Notes: generated by a model from the sequence alone, not told the origin. A DNA stretch of 64,000 nucleotides from Butyrivibrio sp. (GCA_015056495.1 SVGC01000004.1:1-64000), one strand, 5' to 3'. Positions 46,768 to 56,370 are shown, counted from the first letter of the stretch. Translations and numbers: made by a program.

Positions 46768-48657
46768 ATGGATCTATTAACAGCAATTGAAAAAAATGAT
46801 TTAACTGTAATCAGGGAATTACTGGTAAATGAGCCTACTATGATTGATGCCAAGACTTTTTTTGCTGCAGGTAAAAAAGGTGATCTTGATGTTATCAGAT
46901 ATTTGGTTGAATATTCCAGGATCAGTCTGAATGAGGTTGATGATCAGAACAGAAATATTTTGCATTACGCAGCTTTTTCTGATAACGACAAGACATTTGA
47001 ATACCTCATTGATCGTTGCGGCATGTCTCCGTTTGTAGGAGATGTGAACAGGGTAACACCTTGGGATATAGCTGTAAGTCAGGGCTCAGAGCATATTGTT
47101 TCTTTCCTTGAGAAAAAATATAACAGTAAGCTTGAGGATTACTATAGAAATCCGATCAGGACTGGCATGTTTCCTGATCCGTCTATTGTAAGAGTTGGGG
47201 AAGATTATTATATGGTCAATTCTTCCTTTATCTTTTTTCCATGCATACCGATTTCTCATTCCAGGGATCTTATCCACTGGGAGATAATTGGTCATGCTAT
47301 TACTAATCCTGAGTGGGCTGGACTTGACGAGCTTGAAGGCGGAAGAGGATATTGGGCACCTGATATTTCCTATTATGAAGGCAGGTTCTATATAACAGCT
47401 ACCTATAGATTAAATGATGCACCTCCGACTTACAGAAGACAGATTGTTGTATCTTCTGAGAGACCGGAAGGACCTTACAGTGAGCCAAGCTTTATAGATG
47501 AGGATGGAATTGATCCAAGTATCTTCAATGATGATGATGGCAGACGCTATATGCTGCTTAACAGAGGCGCAAGGATATTAGAACTGAGCTCTGATGCTAC
47601 CAGGCAGATATCAGAAGCGACATTATTGTATTATGGTGACAATAAGAGAGCTCCTGAAGGCCCTCATATCATTAAAAAAGATGGATATTACTACCTGTTT
47701 ATGGCTGAAGGTGGTACAGGCATCGGCCATAAGGTAACTGTTGCAAGGTCTACAAGTCTTATGGGAGTGTATGAGCCTTCACCTTACAATCCTATAATGA
47801 CTCAGATCGATCCCGGAGCTGCACTTCAGAGGTGTGGTCATGGGGATCTTGTTGATACAACTGATGGCAGATGGTATATGGTCTATCTGTGTGGAAGGAT
47901 GTATGACAAAAAATACAGTCTCCTTGGACGTGAGACAGCAATCGATCCTGTGGAATGGACCAGTGATGGCTGGCCGATAGTCAATCACGGAGATGGACCA
48001 TCATGCATGAATTTAAAACCGCTTCCTGAGGTAGTAAATAAGTTTGATAATGTTGGAATGTCTGTAACAGGCCTCCCTCTTGATTTCATGACTCCAAGAC
48101 CTTTTGAGGCCGGAGCAGTTAAATGCTATATGGAGGATGGAAGGCTATCTTTTTCTATTAAAGGAAGTTCTGTGCCTTTGTCTTCAAAAGACAGCAGGAA
48201 TATTGTGGTCAGAAGGCAGTCGGACTTTGACTTTAATGCGTCTGTTGTAATGGATATACCGCAGCAGATGCAGGAGGGACAGTTTGCGGGCCTTACAGGT
48301 TATTATGATGAAAATACATGGATGATCTTTGGCGTTACATGTAGAAATGGTCAAAATTGTATTTTTGAATGTGAACATATAGGAGATGATGATAAGATAT
48401 TCTATGGAGATAATGTTGGCAGCGCTAAAAGCATTACTCTCAAGATGTTTACAAAAGGTCTTGAAAGAAAACTGGTGTATTCTTTAGATGGAGACTCTGA
48501 TAAAGAGCTTACTACCCTTGGTAATGTATATTATCTGTGCGATGAAGGCATCAAGAGGGGCAAGAGATTTACCGGAGCTACTATTGGTATGGCAGTTTAT
48601 AGAGGCGATGGTGAGCTGACCATAGATTTTTCTGATTTTTTATATGAAAAAATGTAA
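46768..48657 (+). CDS. Ankyrin-repeat / GH43 fusion glycosidase
   Basis: 629 aa. Residues 1-117 form about four ankyrin-like repeats (LLTAIEKNDLTVIRELL; AAGKKGDLDVIRYLVEYS; ILHYAAFSDNDKTFEYLID; TPWDIAVSQGSEHIVSFL). From about 128 a complete GH43 catalytic domain begins: base Asp137 (FPDPSI), Asp249 (GIDPS) and acid Glu297 (APEGPH), then a C-terminal beta-sandwich to 629. There is no signal peptide. Ankyrin repeats bind proteins, so this enzyme may dock to a partner in the cytoplasm. The whole is one uninterrupted frame with AAAGGT before the start, 11 bp ahead of the ABC exporter gene. Confidence 0.88.
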   Translation: MDLLTAIEKNDLTVIRELLVNEPTMIDAKTFFAAGKKGDLDVIRYLVEYSRISLNEVDDQNRNILHYAAFSDNDKTFEYLIDRCGMSPFVGDVNRVTPWDIAVSQGSEHIVSFLEKKYNSKLEDYYRNPIRTGMFPDPSIVRVGEDYYMVNSSFIFFPCIPISHSRDLIHWEIIGHAITNPEWAGLDELEGGRGYWAPDISYYEGRFYITATYRLNDAPPTYRRQIVVSSERPEGPYSEPSFIDEDGIDPSIFNDDDGRRYMLLNRGARILELSSDATRQISEATLLYYGDNKRAPEGPHIIKKDGYYYLFMAEGGTGIGHKVTVARSTSLMGVYEPSPYNPIMTQIDPGAALQRCGHGDLVDTTDGRWYMVYLCGRMYDKKYSLLGRETAIDPVEWTSDGWPIVNHGDGPSCMNLKPLPEVVNKFDNVGMSVTGLPLDFMTPRPFEAGAVKCYMEDGRLSFSIKGSSVPLSSKDSRNIVVRRQSDFDFNASVVMDIPQQMQEGQFAGLTGYYDENTWMIFGVTCRNGQNCIFECEHIGDDDKIFYGDNVGSAKSITLKMFTKGLERKLVYSLDGDSDKELTTLGNVYYLCDEGIKRGKRFTGATIGMAVYRGDGELTIDFSDFLYEKM

Positions 48658-48668
48658 ATGAGGATTTT

Positions 48669-50438
48669 ATGGAAAATAAAACAGATCGTTCAGTATTTGC
48701 GGAAAGTTACAAAAAGCATGGTAATAATTCTTTGCTTGTACTGATTGGCTTTTATAAGGGGTATTATCTAAATTTTTTATTGTCAACAATTTTTTATGTG
48801 ATAAAGCATTCTCCAGTGTGGGTTTTACCTATAGCAACTGCTAATATCATCAACTATGCTACTGAGGGTAGGCAGGATGCGTGGTTCTGGGTTATTGTAA
48901 ATGCTATAGTGCTGTTTGTTCTTGTGATCATGAACGTGCCAGCCAACTATCTGCATATGCATTTTAGGAGTAAGGCTGAAAGGTCGGTGGAAGCTGGACT
49001 TAGAAGCGCTCTTGTGCACAAGATACAGCATATTTCAATGCCATATCAAAGTGACCTTGAAACGGGAAGGCTTTCGTCTAAGATAATGCGTGATGTGGAA
49101 GCCATTGAAACTGTTTCAAATCAGCTTTTCACTAATCTGTTAAATATCTGCATCAACATTGCGGTTGCTCTTGCAGTTACAGTGACTAAGAGCAAGATCG
49201 TATTTATATTTTTTATAATGATGGTTCCTATTTCCGGCGCCCTTGTGGCTGCATTCAGGACCAAGATAAGGACCATAAACAAGAACTTCCGTAAGGAGAT
49301 GGAGACTACTTCTGCCAAGGTCATTGAGATGGTAGAGATGATGCCTGTTACAAGGGCACATGCCTTAGAGAAAAAAGAAATCAGCAAGATGGACGAGCAG
49401 GTTGGACATATTGCTGAACAGGGCTATAATCTCGATATTGTTCAGACTAATTTTGGTGCAGTAAGCTGGGCTATTTTCCAGTCATTCCAACTGGGGTGTC
49501 TTGTGTTTACATCTTATCTGGCTCTGAAAGGACGCATTCCTGTGGGAGATGTAGTTTTGTATCAGACATATTTTACAACCATTGTTAATCAGGTGTCTTC
49601 TCTCCTGAACATCATTCCTACTATTACCAAGGGCCTTGAATCAGTAAACAGCGTAGGTGAAGTGCTCCTTAACGATAATGTTGAGGTTAACAAAGGCAAA
49701 TATGAGCTCAAAGATCTTAAGGGAAGTTATGAATTTAAGAATATCTACTATAGATATCCGAACAGCGATAATGACATAATCAAAGGACTTTATCTATCTG
49801 TAAAAGAGGGTGAGACAATAGCCTTTGTTGGTGAGTCTGGTGCCGGAAAGACAACTATGATCAATCTTTTGATCGGCTTTTGCCTTCCAACCAGTGGTAG
49901 CCTTTTGATTGACGGACATGATATTACAGAGATCAATCTCAGAACTTACAGAGAATACCTTGCGGTAGTTCCTCAGAATACAGTACTTTTTTCAGGAACT
50001 ATCAGAGAAAACATCCTGTATGGCGAAGATAATGTATCAGAGGAGATGCTTCAGAAGGTTATTGATGAATCCGGTCTTCGAAGCGTTGTCGATTCGCTCC
50101 CTGATGGTGTTGATACATCTCTTGGAGAGCATGGAGGGAGATTTAGCGGTGGACAGAGACAGAGACTTGCCATTGCCAGAGCCCTTGTGAGAAATCCTAA
50201 AGTTATTATCCTTGATGAAGCAACATCAGCACTGGATAACATTTCTGAAAAATATGTTACGGGAGCTCTTGATAATCTATCGCTCGGAAGAACAACATTT
50301 ATTGTTGCTCACAGACTTTCAACTATTGAAAGAGCAGACAGGATAGTAGTCATGAAGGAAGGAGAAATAGTTGAAATCGGTACTTATAAGGAACTGATGA
50401 ATCAAAAAGGCTATTTCTATGAGATGGAGTCAAGGTAG
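48669..50438 (+). CDS. ABC exporter half-transporter in the sugar operon
   Basis: 589 aa: six-helix type IV exporter domain (about 35-335) and an ATPase domain with Walker A GESGAGKT, signature FSGGQRQR (Phe in place of Leu), Walker B VIILDEATSALD with catalytic Glu, and AHRLSTI. It is a complete half-transporter that would work as a homodimer. It lies 11 bp after the ankyrin-GH43 gene and before an isomerase gene, so it belongs to the carbohydrate operon. An exporter there is unexpected; it may extrude toxic sugar products or a lipid- or peptide-linked compound. Substrate unknown. Confidence 0.88.
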   Translation: MENKTDRSVFAESYKKHGNNSLLVLIGFYKGYYLNFLLSTIFYVIKHSPVWVLPIATANIINYATEGRQDAWFWVIVNAIVLFVLVIMNVPANYLHMHFRSKAERSVEAGLRSALVHKIQHISMPYQSDLETGRLSSKIMRDVEAIETVSNQLFTNLLNICINIAVALAVTVTKSKIVFIFFIMMVPISGALVAAFRTKIRTINKNFRKEMETTSAKVIEMVEMMPVTRAHALEKKEISKMDEQVGHIAEQGYNLDIVQTNFGAVSWAIFQSFQLGCLVFTSYLALKGRIPVGDVVLYQTYFTTIVNQVSSLLNIIPTITKGLESVNSVGEVLLNDNVEVNKGKYELKDLKGSYEFKNIYYRYPNSDNDIIKGLYLSVKEGETIAFVGESGAGKTTMINLLIGFCLPTSGSLLIDGHDITEINLRTYREYLAVVPQNTVLFSGTIRENILYGEDNVSEEMLQKVIDESGLRSVVDSLPDGVDTSLGEHGGRFSGGQRQRLAIARALVRNPKVIILDEATSALDNISEKYVTGALDNLSLGRTTFIVAHRLSTIERADRIVVMKEGEIVEIGTYKELMNQKGYFYEMESR

Positions 50439-50511
50439 TTTTTGATTTTGCAATAATAAGATAAAAGCACATATTATTCATGGTATGAGCCATGGGAATG
50501 GAGATTATATA

Positions 50512-51351
50512 ATGCAGATTGGACTTAGATTTCACGATTCAGTTGATTTACCATTGGAGGAGAGACTTAAAGCAGTTAAGGATCAGGGCTTTGTGTGCAC
50601 CCACATCGCACTTGGCAAGACAACAGGTCTTACAGCTGATCCGGTAGCTCTTACACCGGGATTTGCAGCATATTTAAAAAATGCATTTACTAAAGCCGAA
50701 ATAGATGTGGCTGTTCTTGGATGCTACCTTAATCTTGCTACACCTGATGAAGAAGCTCTTAAAAAGAATCAGAATAAGTATATGGCACATCTTCGTTTTG
50801 CATCTCTTCTTGGATGTGGGATGGTAGGAACTGAGACAGGTGCTCCAAACGTTGACTATCACTACGATAAGGAAGCCTGCCATAGCGATGAGGCTCTTGA
50901 TATATTTATCAAAAATGTCAGACCTGTAGTTGAATATGCAGAAAAGATGGGTGTGATTCTGGCAATTGAGCCTGTATACAGACATATTGTTTGGAATCCA
51001 AAGAGAGCAAGAAAGGTTCTTGATACAATAGGCTCACCAAATCTTCAGATCATTTTTGATCCTGTAAATCTTCTTCATGCAGATAACTATGAAAATAGAC
51101 AGGAAGTGATCAGAGAAGCTATAGAACTTCTTGGTCCTGATATTGCCATGGTACACCTCAAGGACTGCAAGCTCATTGACGGTGAAGTTAAGAGCATGGC
51201 CTGCGGCCTTGGTGATATGGATTACACTGATATCATCAGATTTACTAATGAAAAGAAGCCTTATATCCAGGCTACTCTGGAAGATACAGTTCCTGATAAC
51301 GCAGTTGCTGCAAGAGAATATATTCAGAAGCTTGAAAGAGAGCTTAAGTAA
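50512..51351 (+). CDS. Sugar-phosphate isomerase/epimerase family (TIM barrel)
   Basis: 279 aa of the xylose-isomerase-like TIM-barrel family. Metal-binding residues appear in VILAIEPVYRH (Glu), IIFDPVNLLHA (Asp), MVHLKDC (His) and TLEDT (Glu). The family isomerises or epimerises sugars or their phosphates. It closes the enzyme operon and probably feeds a released sugar or uronate into central metabolism; the substrate is not evident. Start chosen at 50512 after GGAG; an in-frame ATG at 50485 has no ribosome site. A terminator follows. Confidence 0.8.
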   Translation: MQIGLRFHDSVDLPLEERLKAVKDQGFVCTHIALGKTTGLTADPVALTPGFAAYLKNAFTKAEIDVAVLGCYLNLATPDEEALKKNQNKYMAHLRFASLLGCGMVGTETGAPNVDYHYDKEACHSDEALDIFIKNVRPVVEYAEKMGVILAIEPVYRHIVWNPKRARKVLDTIGSPNLQIIFDPVNLLHADNYENRQEVIREAIELLGPDIAMVHLKDCKLIDGEVKSMACGLGDMDYTDIIRFTNEKKPYIQATLEDTVPDNAVAAREYIQKLERELK

Positions 51352-51361
51352 GTATTAAAAA

Positions 51362-51411
51362 GCTGCTACATTTGGGAAAATGCTACTTACCCAAAATGTG
51401 GCAGCCTTTTT
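51362..51411 (+). terminator. Rho-independent terminator after the enzyme operon
   Basis: GCTGCTACATTTGGG pairs with CCCAAAATGTGGCAGC with one bulge, followed by five T. Confidence 0.88.
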
Positions 51412-51434
51412 ACGCTCATTGGATAACTAATTTA

Positions 51435-53555
51435 TCAACTCTTCAGGTACTCAACCTGATCAATGATTTCCTGTGGTACTGGCATATTTTGCTGTTGGAT
51501 CTTGTGCGCTATTGTTACTACTGGTTTTATCTTGCCGTTCTGGTGAGCATTGTAATGACTTATAAGCTGTGAAAATTGAGGATTATCAGACATCTTGTCT
51601 CGAAGCTCCTTATTAAACGGACAGAAGGTAAATATGATCTCTCTGGCAATCTTGTTTAGTCGAGGAGATGAGTTTAACTCAAATTTCAAATAAGCCATGT
51701 AATCTGATATAAATACATTCTTGTAATTATTGTTATTTTTCTGAAGGGCAGTCTTGATCTTTTCCTTGTTTTCAGTAGAAAGTGAACTGTTTTTCTTATA
51801 GAACTGCAGGTAATCACAATACATTGATGTAAGGGAAGGATCTGTAACATCGTTCCAGTGAACGCCCTGGATTGTTTTGCACATTTCCCAACGATATTCA
51901 CCAAACAATTTTATAAGGCACTCATCAAGATTTTCTGTGTTAAACAGTGATATAAGCATTCTGGCTGGGGTGCTTCGTTTTTTACCTTCGATTTCCTGCC
52001 ATAGAGAAGCTCTGCTACCTACATTTGGAAGCAGGATCATGTACGGGTAAATTACTTCGTCTATGTACAATTGAGTAACACCAAGTTCTTTATTGGTATA
52101 GAGCTTTTGCCTTGCAAAAAGTGAAAAATCAATAGTGGCCAGGTTCTTTACTGCCTCGGTAAGCTTTTGAACTGACAGGTAAGCAGTATCAAGAGGCCTG
52201 AGAACGTTGGCTTCATCAAAAACAGGAACGAATGAAGAGATACGTCCAAAGGTCATTCTATTACCAAGAGCAAACAGATTTTTTACCTCAAATTCAAAAC
52301 GGGTCTTAGGATCATTGGTTTTTTCTTCCAACTGTTTTGCAGTGATCTCACCGTTGATCTTAAGTTCTCGTAGCCATGCCGCATAGTCCTGATCGAATTC
52401 GTTTCTTGATGGCTCTACTTCAAGATTATATATTTTGAGCAGCCATTCATATACTGTAAGTATCTTGCCGTTTGGATCAGGCTGATAGGCTTTCATTATG
52501 TTATAGAGCTTGAGAGTACTGTCGTCACCGGCCAGCTGTTCATCAACAAATCCAAACATGAGGAACATCTTGGCTTCGATAGGAATATCAGGATCATCCA
52601 GACTCTTGTAAAAAATAGGAATATATATGTTGTAGAACAGATTTCCAATGGTTCTTCTAAGAGTACGGCTTTCGTCAGAAGAATCGTATCTGTTTTTATT
52701 ATTTTTGAATTCAATGATGGCATCCCTGAATTTATTGGTTGTTTCCTCATCGGCCTCAGCATAATTAAGGATAGTATCCAGTGCATTGACGATACCAGGA
52801 CCTATTTCAGAGGCATCACCGGAAGCAAGAGCTTTTTCGATACCGGCAGCTTTGGTCTTTAACATATGTACATTGGCAATGAACGAACCTGCATCCTTCA
52901 GGAGCTGCTGCTTATAATCAAGCAGGATAGAGTTTTCATTTGATACTATATTTATTATGGATATAGCATGCATGATTATTCCGGTGCATATATCGGTTGA
53001 AATGCTGTAAAAGCCTTTTTTAACAATATCTTCGTTGTCATGAAGTGCCTGAAAATAGCTTACGACCCAATCTTTGATATGTGTTGTTTTTTCAGGAGCT
53101 TCCAGATCATTGATCTCAGGGAATTCTTTTGGAGTTTCGCCTACAGATATGCAGAGAGTATTATAGTCCTGATAATCATTTTTTATCTTGTTATATTCAT
53201 TTTCCGTATCGTCAAACTGCTTATTATAGGCATCAACTGAATTTAGTGCTGCGCTGATGGCTGCACTTGCAAGTATAGGCGCAATCTTAGGGTTGGATTT
53301 TAGGACTTTGAGAATGTCATCGTTGGAATTAAAAGGATAGGAGAACACGTTGGAGTCTTCTTCAGCTTCGTAGGTATATACATAGTTCTCCCCAGGTATT
53401 TCAGCTGTTCCAAGGATAGTGCCCAATTTGGCATATATCGAACCATATTGATTGGATATCTTGATACAACCTTTGGTAACGATCTCCAGAGTCTCAACGG
53501 TGTCTCTTCCAGCTGAATGTAAAATAGTTCCTTTTGCCAGTTCTATCTGTCCCAT
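51435..53555 (-). CDS. Large cytoplasmic protein with cNMP-binding-like N-terminus, function unknown
   Basis: 706 aa, no signal peptide and no membrane helix. The first about 100 residues resemble a cyclic-nucleotide-binding (CRP-type) beta-roll: IELAKGTILHSAGRDTVETLEIVTKG, then a Gly-rich turn and a region ending in hinge-like helices. The Arg-containing phosphate-binding cassette of true cAMP binders is not obvious. The remaining 600 residues are helical with charged clusters and are not recognised; no DNA-binding HTH was seen. Start chosen at 53555 after GGAGGG; a TTG at 53579 is also in frame. It is convergent with the sugar operon and stands alone. A signalling scaffold is possible but speculative. 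Confidence 0.6.
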   Translation of the reverse strand: MGQIELAKGTILHSAGRDTVETLEIVTKGCIKISNQYGSIYAKLGTILGTAEIPGENYVYTYEAEEDSNVFSYPFNSNDDILKVLKSNPKIAPILASAAISAALNSVDAYNKQFDDTENEYNKIKNDYQDYNTLCISVGETPKEFPEINDLEAPEKTTHIKDWVVSYFQALHDNEDIVKKGFYSISTDICTGIIMHAISIINIVSNENSILLDYKQQLLKDAGSFIANVHMLKTKAAGIEKALASGDASEIGPGIVNALDTILNYAEADEETTNKFRDAIIEFKNNKNRYDSSDESRTLRRTIGNLFYNIYIPIFYKSLDDPDIPIEAKMFLMFGFVDEQLAGDDSTLKLYNIMKAYQPDPNGKILTVYEWLLKIYNLEVEPSRNEFDQDYAAWLRELKINGEITAKQLEEKTNDPKTRFEFEVKNLFALGNRMTFGRISSFVPVFDEANVLRPLDTAYLSVQKLTEAVKNLATIDFSLFARQKLYTNKELGVTQLYIDEVIYPYMILLPNVGSRASLWQEIEGKKRSTPARMLISLFNTENLDECLIKLFGEYRWEMCKTIQGVHWNDVTDPSLTSMYCDYLQFYKKNSSLSTENKEKIKTALQKNNNNYKNVFISDYMAYLKFELNSSPRLNKIAREIIFTFCPFNKELRDKMSDNPQFSQLISHYNAHQNGKIKPVVTIAHKIQQQNMPVPQEIIDQVEYLKS

Positions 53556-53663
53556 AATCCCTCCATGCGGAAAAATCAATAATCATCTACCATATATTAT
53601 ATGATATTTTCCAAACATAGTAACGCAAAAACGATTAAATAATAAAAATTTAATTTCTTTATA

Positions 53664-54905
53664 TTATCTAAGGACTATTTCTTTTGAATATTCATTTTTA
53701 GCATTTTTGCAGTGACAAAAATCGTATATAGAAGATGCGGCAACGGTTTCATTAAGCAGCTGCTTCTCCAGATCAGTCAGAGAGAGGCCTGCCTTTCTAA
53801 GATTCTGTATAAGAGGCTTGTCTGAATTTGAATTAATTTTTTTAAGCAGTCCTGAAGAAGCTCTTTTCAGGCCAAGGACCCTTAAATAAGTTGTGTAGTT
53901 GTCTTGCTGATAGCTGGCTACCTTGTCATCTGTCATGTTAAAAAGAATATGCATAAGACTGCGGCAAAGTCTCGTATATGTAATATCCTTGGATTTTAAA
54001 GAAAGTGCAAATTCTTCAAATCCTGTGTAATCATTCAGATGGTTGGCTATTTTGGCTGAGAGATCCTCATTTATATCCCAGTATTGTCCGTAACCTTCGT
54101 ATCTTTCAAGCATGAGCTTATACTTTAACAGGTCGCTGAAAGCATTGGAACTTCCGTAACTATAACCGGTAATTTCTTTATAATTTACAAGATTTTCCAA
54201 TACAGATTCTGGCAAAAATGGTGCAAGTATTTCCTTACTTTCTGCACTGTTTTTCTGGAATAAGATCTCTCTTATTGAAGTGGCACTTGCAAAAGAGCCT
54301 TCAGAAGGAAGAACTGTACTTGAATAACCGTTGTCTGATCTGCTTATGGTCATTGGCGCTATAGTGCTTCCTGATCTGAGCAGAGCTTTGGTATATTCTA
54401 TGCCAAGTATGTTATTAGGAGAGACTATAAGGTCTGATTTATCAGAAAGTGATGGCAAAACGCTGGTTAGAGCCTTTTGTCTTGCTGCAGGATAGCTCAA
54501 GCCTTCTTTTGAAGCCTTTTTTAACTGACTGGTATATTCGACAGGCTCCTCCAGTAGTATCTTTGCGACTTCCATAGTAGTGCTTATATCTTCGTATTCA
54601 GATCCAAATAGAAGAGTATCTACACATCCAAGGTGGTTTAAGACAGATATGGCGCCGCTTGCAAAAAACTCAGCGCTTCCAAGGCTGTAATATATTGGAA
54701 GTTCTAGTACCAGATCTGCTCCCTGATCCAGCGCGTAGGCACAACGAGTAAACTTGTCGGTAATTGCCGGCAGGCCTCTCTGTACATAGTCACCACTCAT
54801 GACTACAACTATATGATCAGCTCCGCTTTCACGAGCTTTTTCAAAAATTCGACGATGTCCATTGTGAAATGGATTAAATTCTGCGATAATACCAACGATT
54901 TTCAT
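53664..54905 (-). CDS. tmcAL: tRNA(Met) cytidine acetate ligase, TmcAL (YlbM)
   Basis: 413 aa. The nucleotidyltransferase motif EFNPFHNGHRRIF (HxGH) is at the N-terminus, followed by SGDYVQRGLPA and the family motif ASATSIREIL (about 212-221). TmcAL activates acetate with ATP and transfers it to cytidine 34 of elongator tRNA-Met to make ac4C. It is divergent from ackA, so two acetate enzymes share a promoter region. No Shine-Dalgarno sequence is seen; the bases just before the ATG are a TGTAAG...CTTACA palindrome. The start is nevertheless firm, because the motif begins at residue 9. Confidence 0.9.
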   Translation of the reverse strand: MKIVGIIAEFNPFHNGHRRIFEKARESGADHIVVVMSGDYVQRGLPAITDKFTRCAYALDQGADLVLELPIYYSLGSAEFFASGAISVLNHLGCVDTLLFGSEYEDISTTMEVAKILLEEPVEYTSQLKKASKEGLSYPAARQKALTSVLPSLSDKSDLIVSPNNILGIEYTKALLRSGSTIAPMTISRSDNGYSSTVLPSEGSFASATSIREILFQKNSAESKEILAPFLPESVLENLVNYKEITGYSYGSSNAFSDLLKYKLMLERYEGYGQYWDINEDLSAKIANHLNDYTGFEEFALSLKSKDITYTRLCRSLMHILFNMTDDKVASYQQDNYTTYLRVLGLKRASSGLLKKINSNSDKPLIQNLRKAGLSLTDLEKQLLNETVAASSIYDFCHCKNAKNEYSKEIVLR

Positions 54906-54908
54906 TTG

Positions 54909-54922
54909 TGTAAGTGCTTACA
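54909..54922. promoter_or_regulatory. CcpA/cre-like site between tmcAL and ackA
   Basis: TGTAAGTGCTTACA has perfect TGTAAG/CTTACA arms. It lies about 160 bp before the ackA start and about 45 bp before a TACAAT that could be its -10 box, a position fitting the CcpA activation known for ackA in Bacillus subtilis. It also sits 3 bp before the tmcAL start codon, where it could block that gene. Confidence 0.55.
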
Positions 54923-55069
54923 AAAATATCTAATTTTTGTACAGTTTTTTCCTTGTTAAGTTTGCTACAATGTGTGATACTTAAATAGAACTATTATTGT
55001 GATTATAGACCATTGTGGCCAAATTTAAAATAAAAATGAGTCATGGTGGTTATTTTTTATGGAGGCAAT

Positions 55070-56263
55070 ATGAAGATATTAGTTATTAACTGCGGAAGCT
55101 CATCACTTAAATTCCAGCTTATCGATTCAGATACTGAGGCTGTAATTGGAAAGGGCTTATGTGAAAGAATTGGAATTGAAGGAAGTAAGATAAGCTTTAC
55201 TCCAGCTGGCAAGGACAAGATTACAAAAGAAACTCCTATGCCAGACCACAACGAAGCTATCAGACTTGTAATTGAAGCAATTACAGATCCTGTTAACGGA
55301 GTTGCACAGCTTTCAGAGATTGGAGCAGTTGGACATCGTATTGTACATGGTGGAGAGAACTTCACATCATCAGTTGTCATCAATGATGAAGTTATCAAAG
55401 CGATTGAAGAAGTATCAGATCTTGCACCACTTCACAATCCTGCTAACCTCATCGGAATCAGAGCATGCCAGAAGGCTATGCCAAACGTTCCTATGGTTGC
55501 TGTATTTGATACAGCTTTTCATCAGACAATGCCTGAGGAAGCTTACCTCTATGGTCTTCCATATTCATATTATGAAAAGTATAAGATCAGACGTTACGGA
55601 TTCCACGGTACAAGCCATTCTTATGTAAGCAAGAGAGTTGCTGAGATCATGGGGAAAGACTATGACAGCCTTAAGACAATCGTATGTCACCTTGGTAATG
55701 GTGCATCTGTTTCAGCTGTAAAGAACGGTAAGTGCGTTGATACATCAATGGGTCTTACTCCTCTTGAAGGTCTTATCATGGGTACAAGAAGTGGAGACAT
55801 TGATCCTTCAGTCATCGATTTCATCGAGCAGAAAGAAGGAATTGATACAAAGGCTGTTATGAACATCCTTAATAAGAAGTCAGGTGTATTTGGTCTTTCA
55901 GATGATCTTTCATCAGATTTCCGTGACCTTGAAGCTGGCTATAATGCTGGAAATAAGGGCGCTATCAGAGCCGTTGACGCATTCTGCTACAAAGTAGCTA
56001 AATACATCGGTTCTTATGTTGCAGCAATGAATGGTGTTGATACTATCTGCTTCACAGCTGGTATCGGTGAAAATACATCATTTGTACGTGAAAAGGTATT
56101 AGCTTATCTTGGATACCTTGGAATCACTATTGATAAAGAAGCTAATAAGGTTCATGGCGAAGAGAAGCTTATCTCTACAGCAGACAGCAAAGTTAAGGTT
56201 TATGTAGTTCCTACTAACGAAGAACTTGCTATTGCCAGAGACACATATGCTCTTTGCAAATGA
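55070..56263 (+). CDS. ackA: Acetate kinase
   Basis: 397 aa, standard length. Family motifs: VINCGSSSLKFQL at the N-terminus, AVGHRIVHGGE, FDTAFHQTMP, RYGFHGTSHSYV, HLGNGASVSA and FTAGIGENTS. It makes ATP and acetate from acetyl phosphate, the main energy-yielding end of fermentation. GGAGG precedes ATG 55070; the frame from 55043 is not needed. Pta follows after a 142-bp gap with its own cre-like site. Optimised codons suggest strong expression. Confidence 0.97.
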   Translation: MKILVINCGSSSLKFQLIDSDTEAVIGKGLCERIGIEGSKISFTPAGKDKITKETPMPDHNEAIRLVIEAITDPVNGVAQLSEIGAVGHRIVHGGENFTSSVVINDEVIKAIEEVSDLAPLHNPANLIGIRACQKAMPNVPMVAVFDTAFHQTMPEEAYLYGLPYSYYEKYKIRRYGFHGTSHSYVSKRVAEIMGKDYDSLKTIVCHLGNGASVSAVKNGKCVDTSMGLTPLEGLIMGTRSGDIDPSVIDFIEQKEGIDTKAVMNILNKKSGVFGLSDDLSSDFRDLEAGYNAGNKGAIRAVDAFCYKVAKYIGSYVAAMNGVDTICFTAGIGENTSFVREKVLAYLGYLGITIDKEANKVHGEEKLISTADSKVKVYVVPTNEELAIARDTYALCK

Positions 56264-56356
56264 TAAAAAAATAACTATTGGCTAAATGGCAGTTATTTGA
56301 TTAGAATCAATTTATTTTAGCTTTTTTGCTTTTATAATCGGTAGAGCACAGAAAAA

Positions 56357-56370
56357 TGTAAGCGCTTTTA
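56357..56370. promoter_or_regulatory. cre-like site before pta
   Basis: TGTAAGCGCTTTTA matches the cre consensus except for the last CA pair. It lies 36 bp before the pta start and about 19 bp after a TATAAT at 56333-56338. Confidence 0.5.

Noticed and set aside
51372..51572. Plus-strand 66-aa frame after the isomerase gene
   Set aside because: It overlaps the terminator and is antisense to the end of the large cNMP-binding-like protein.
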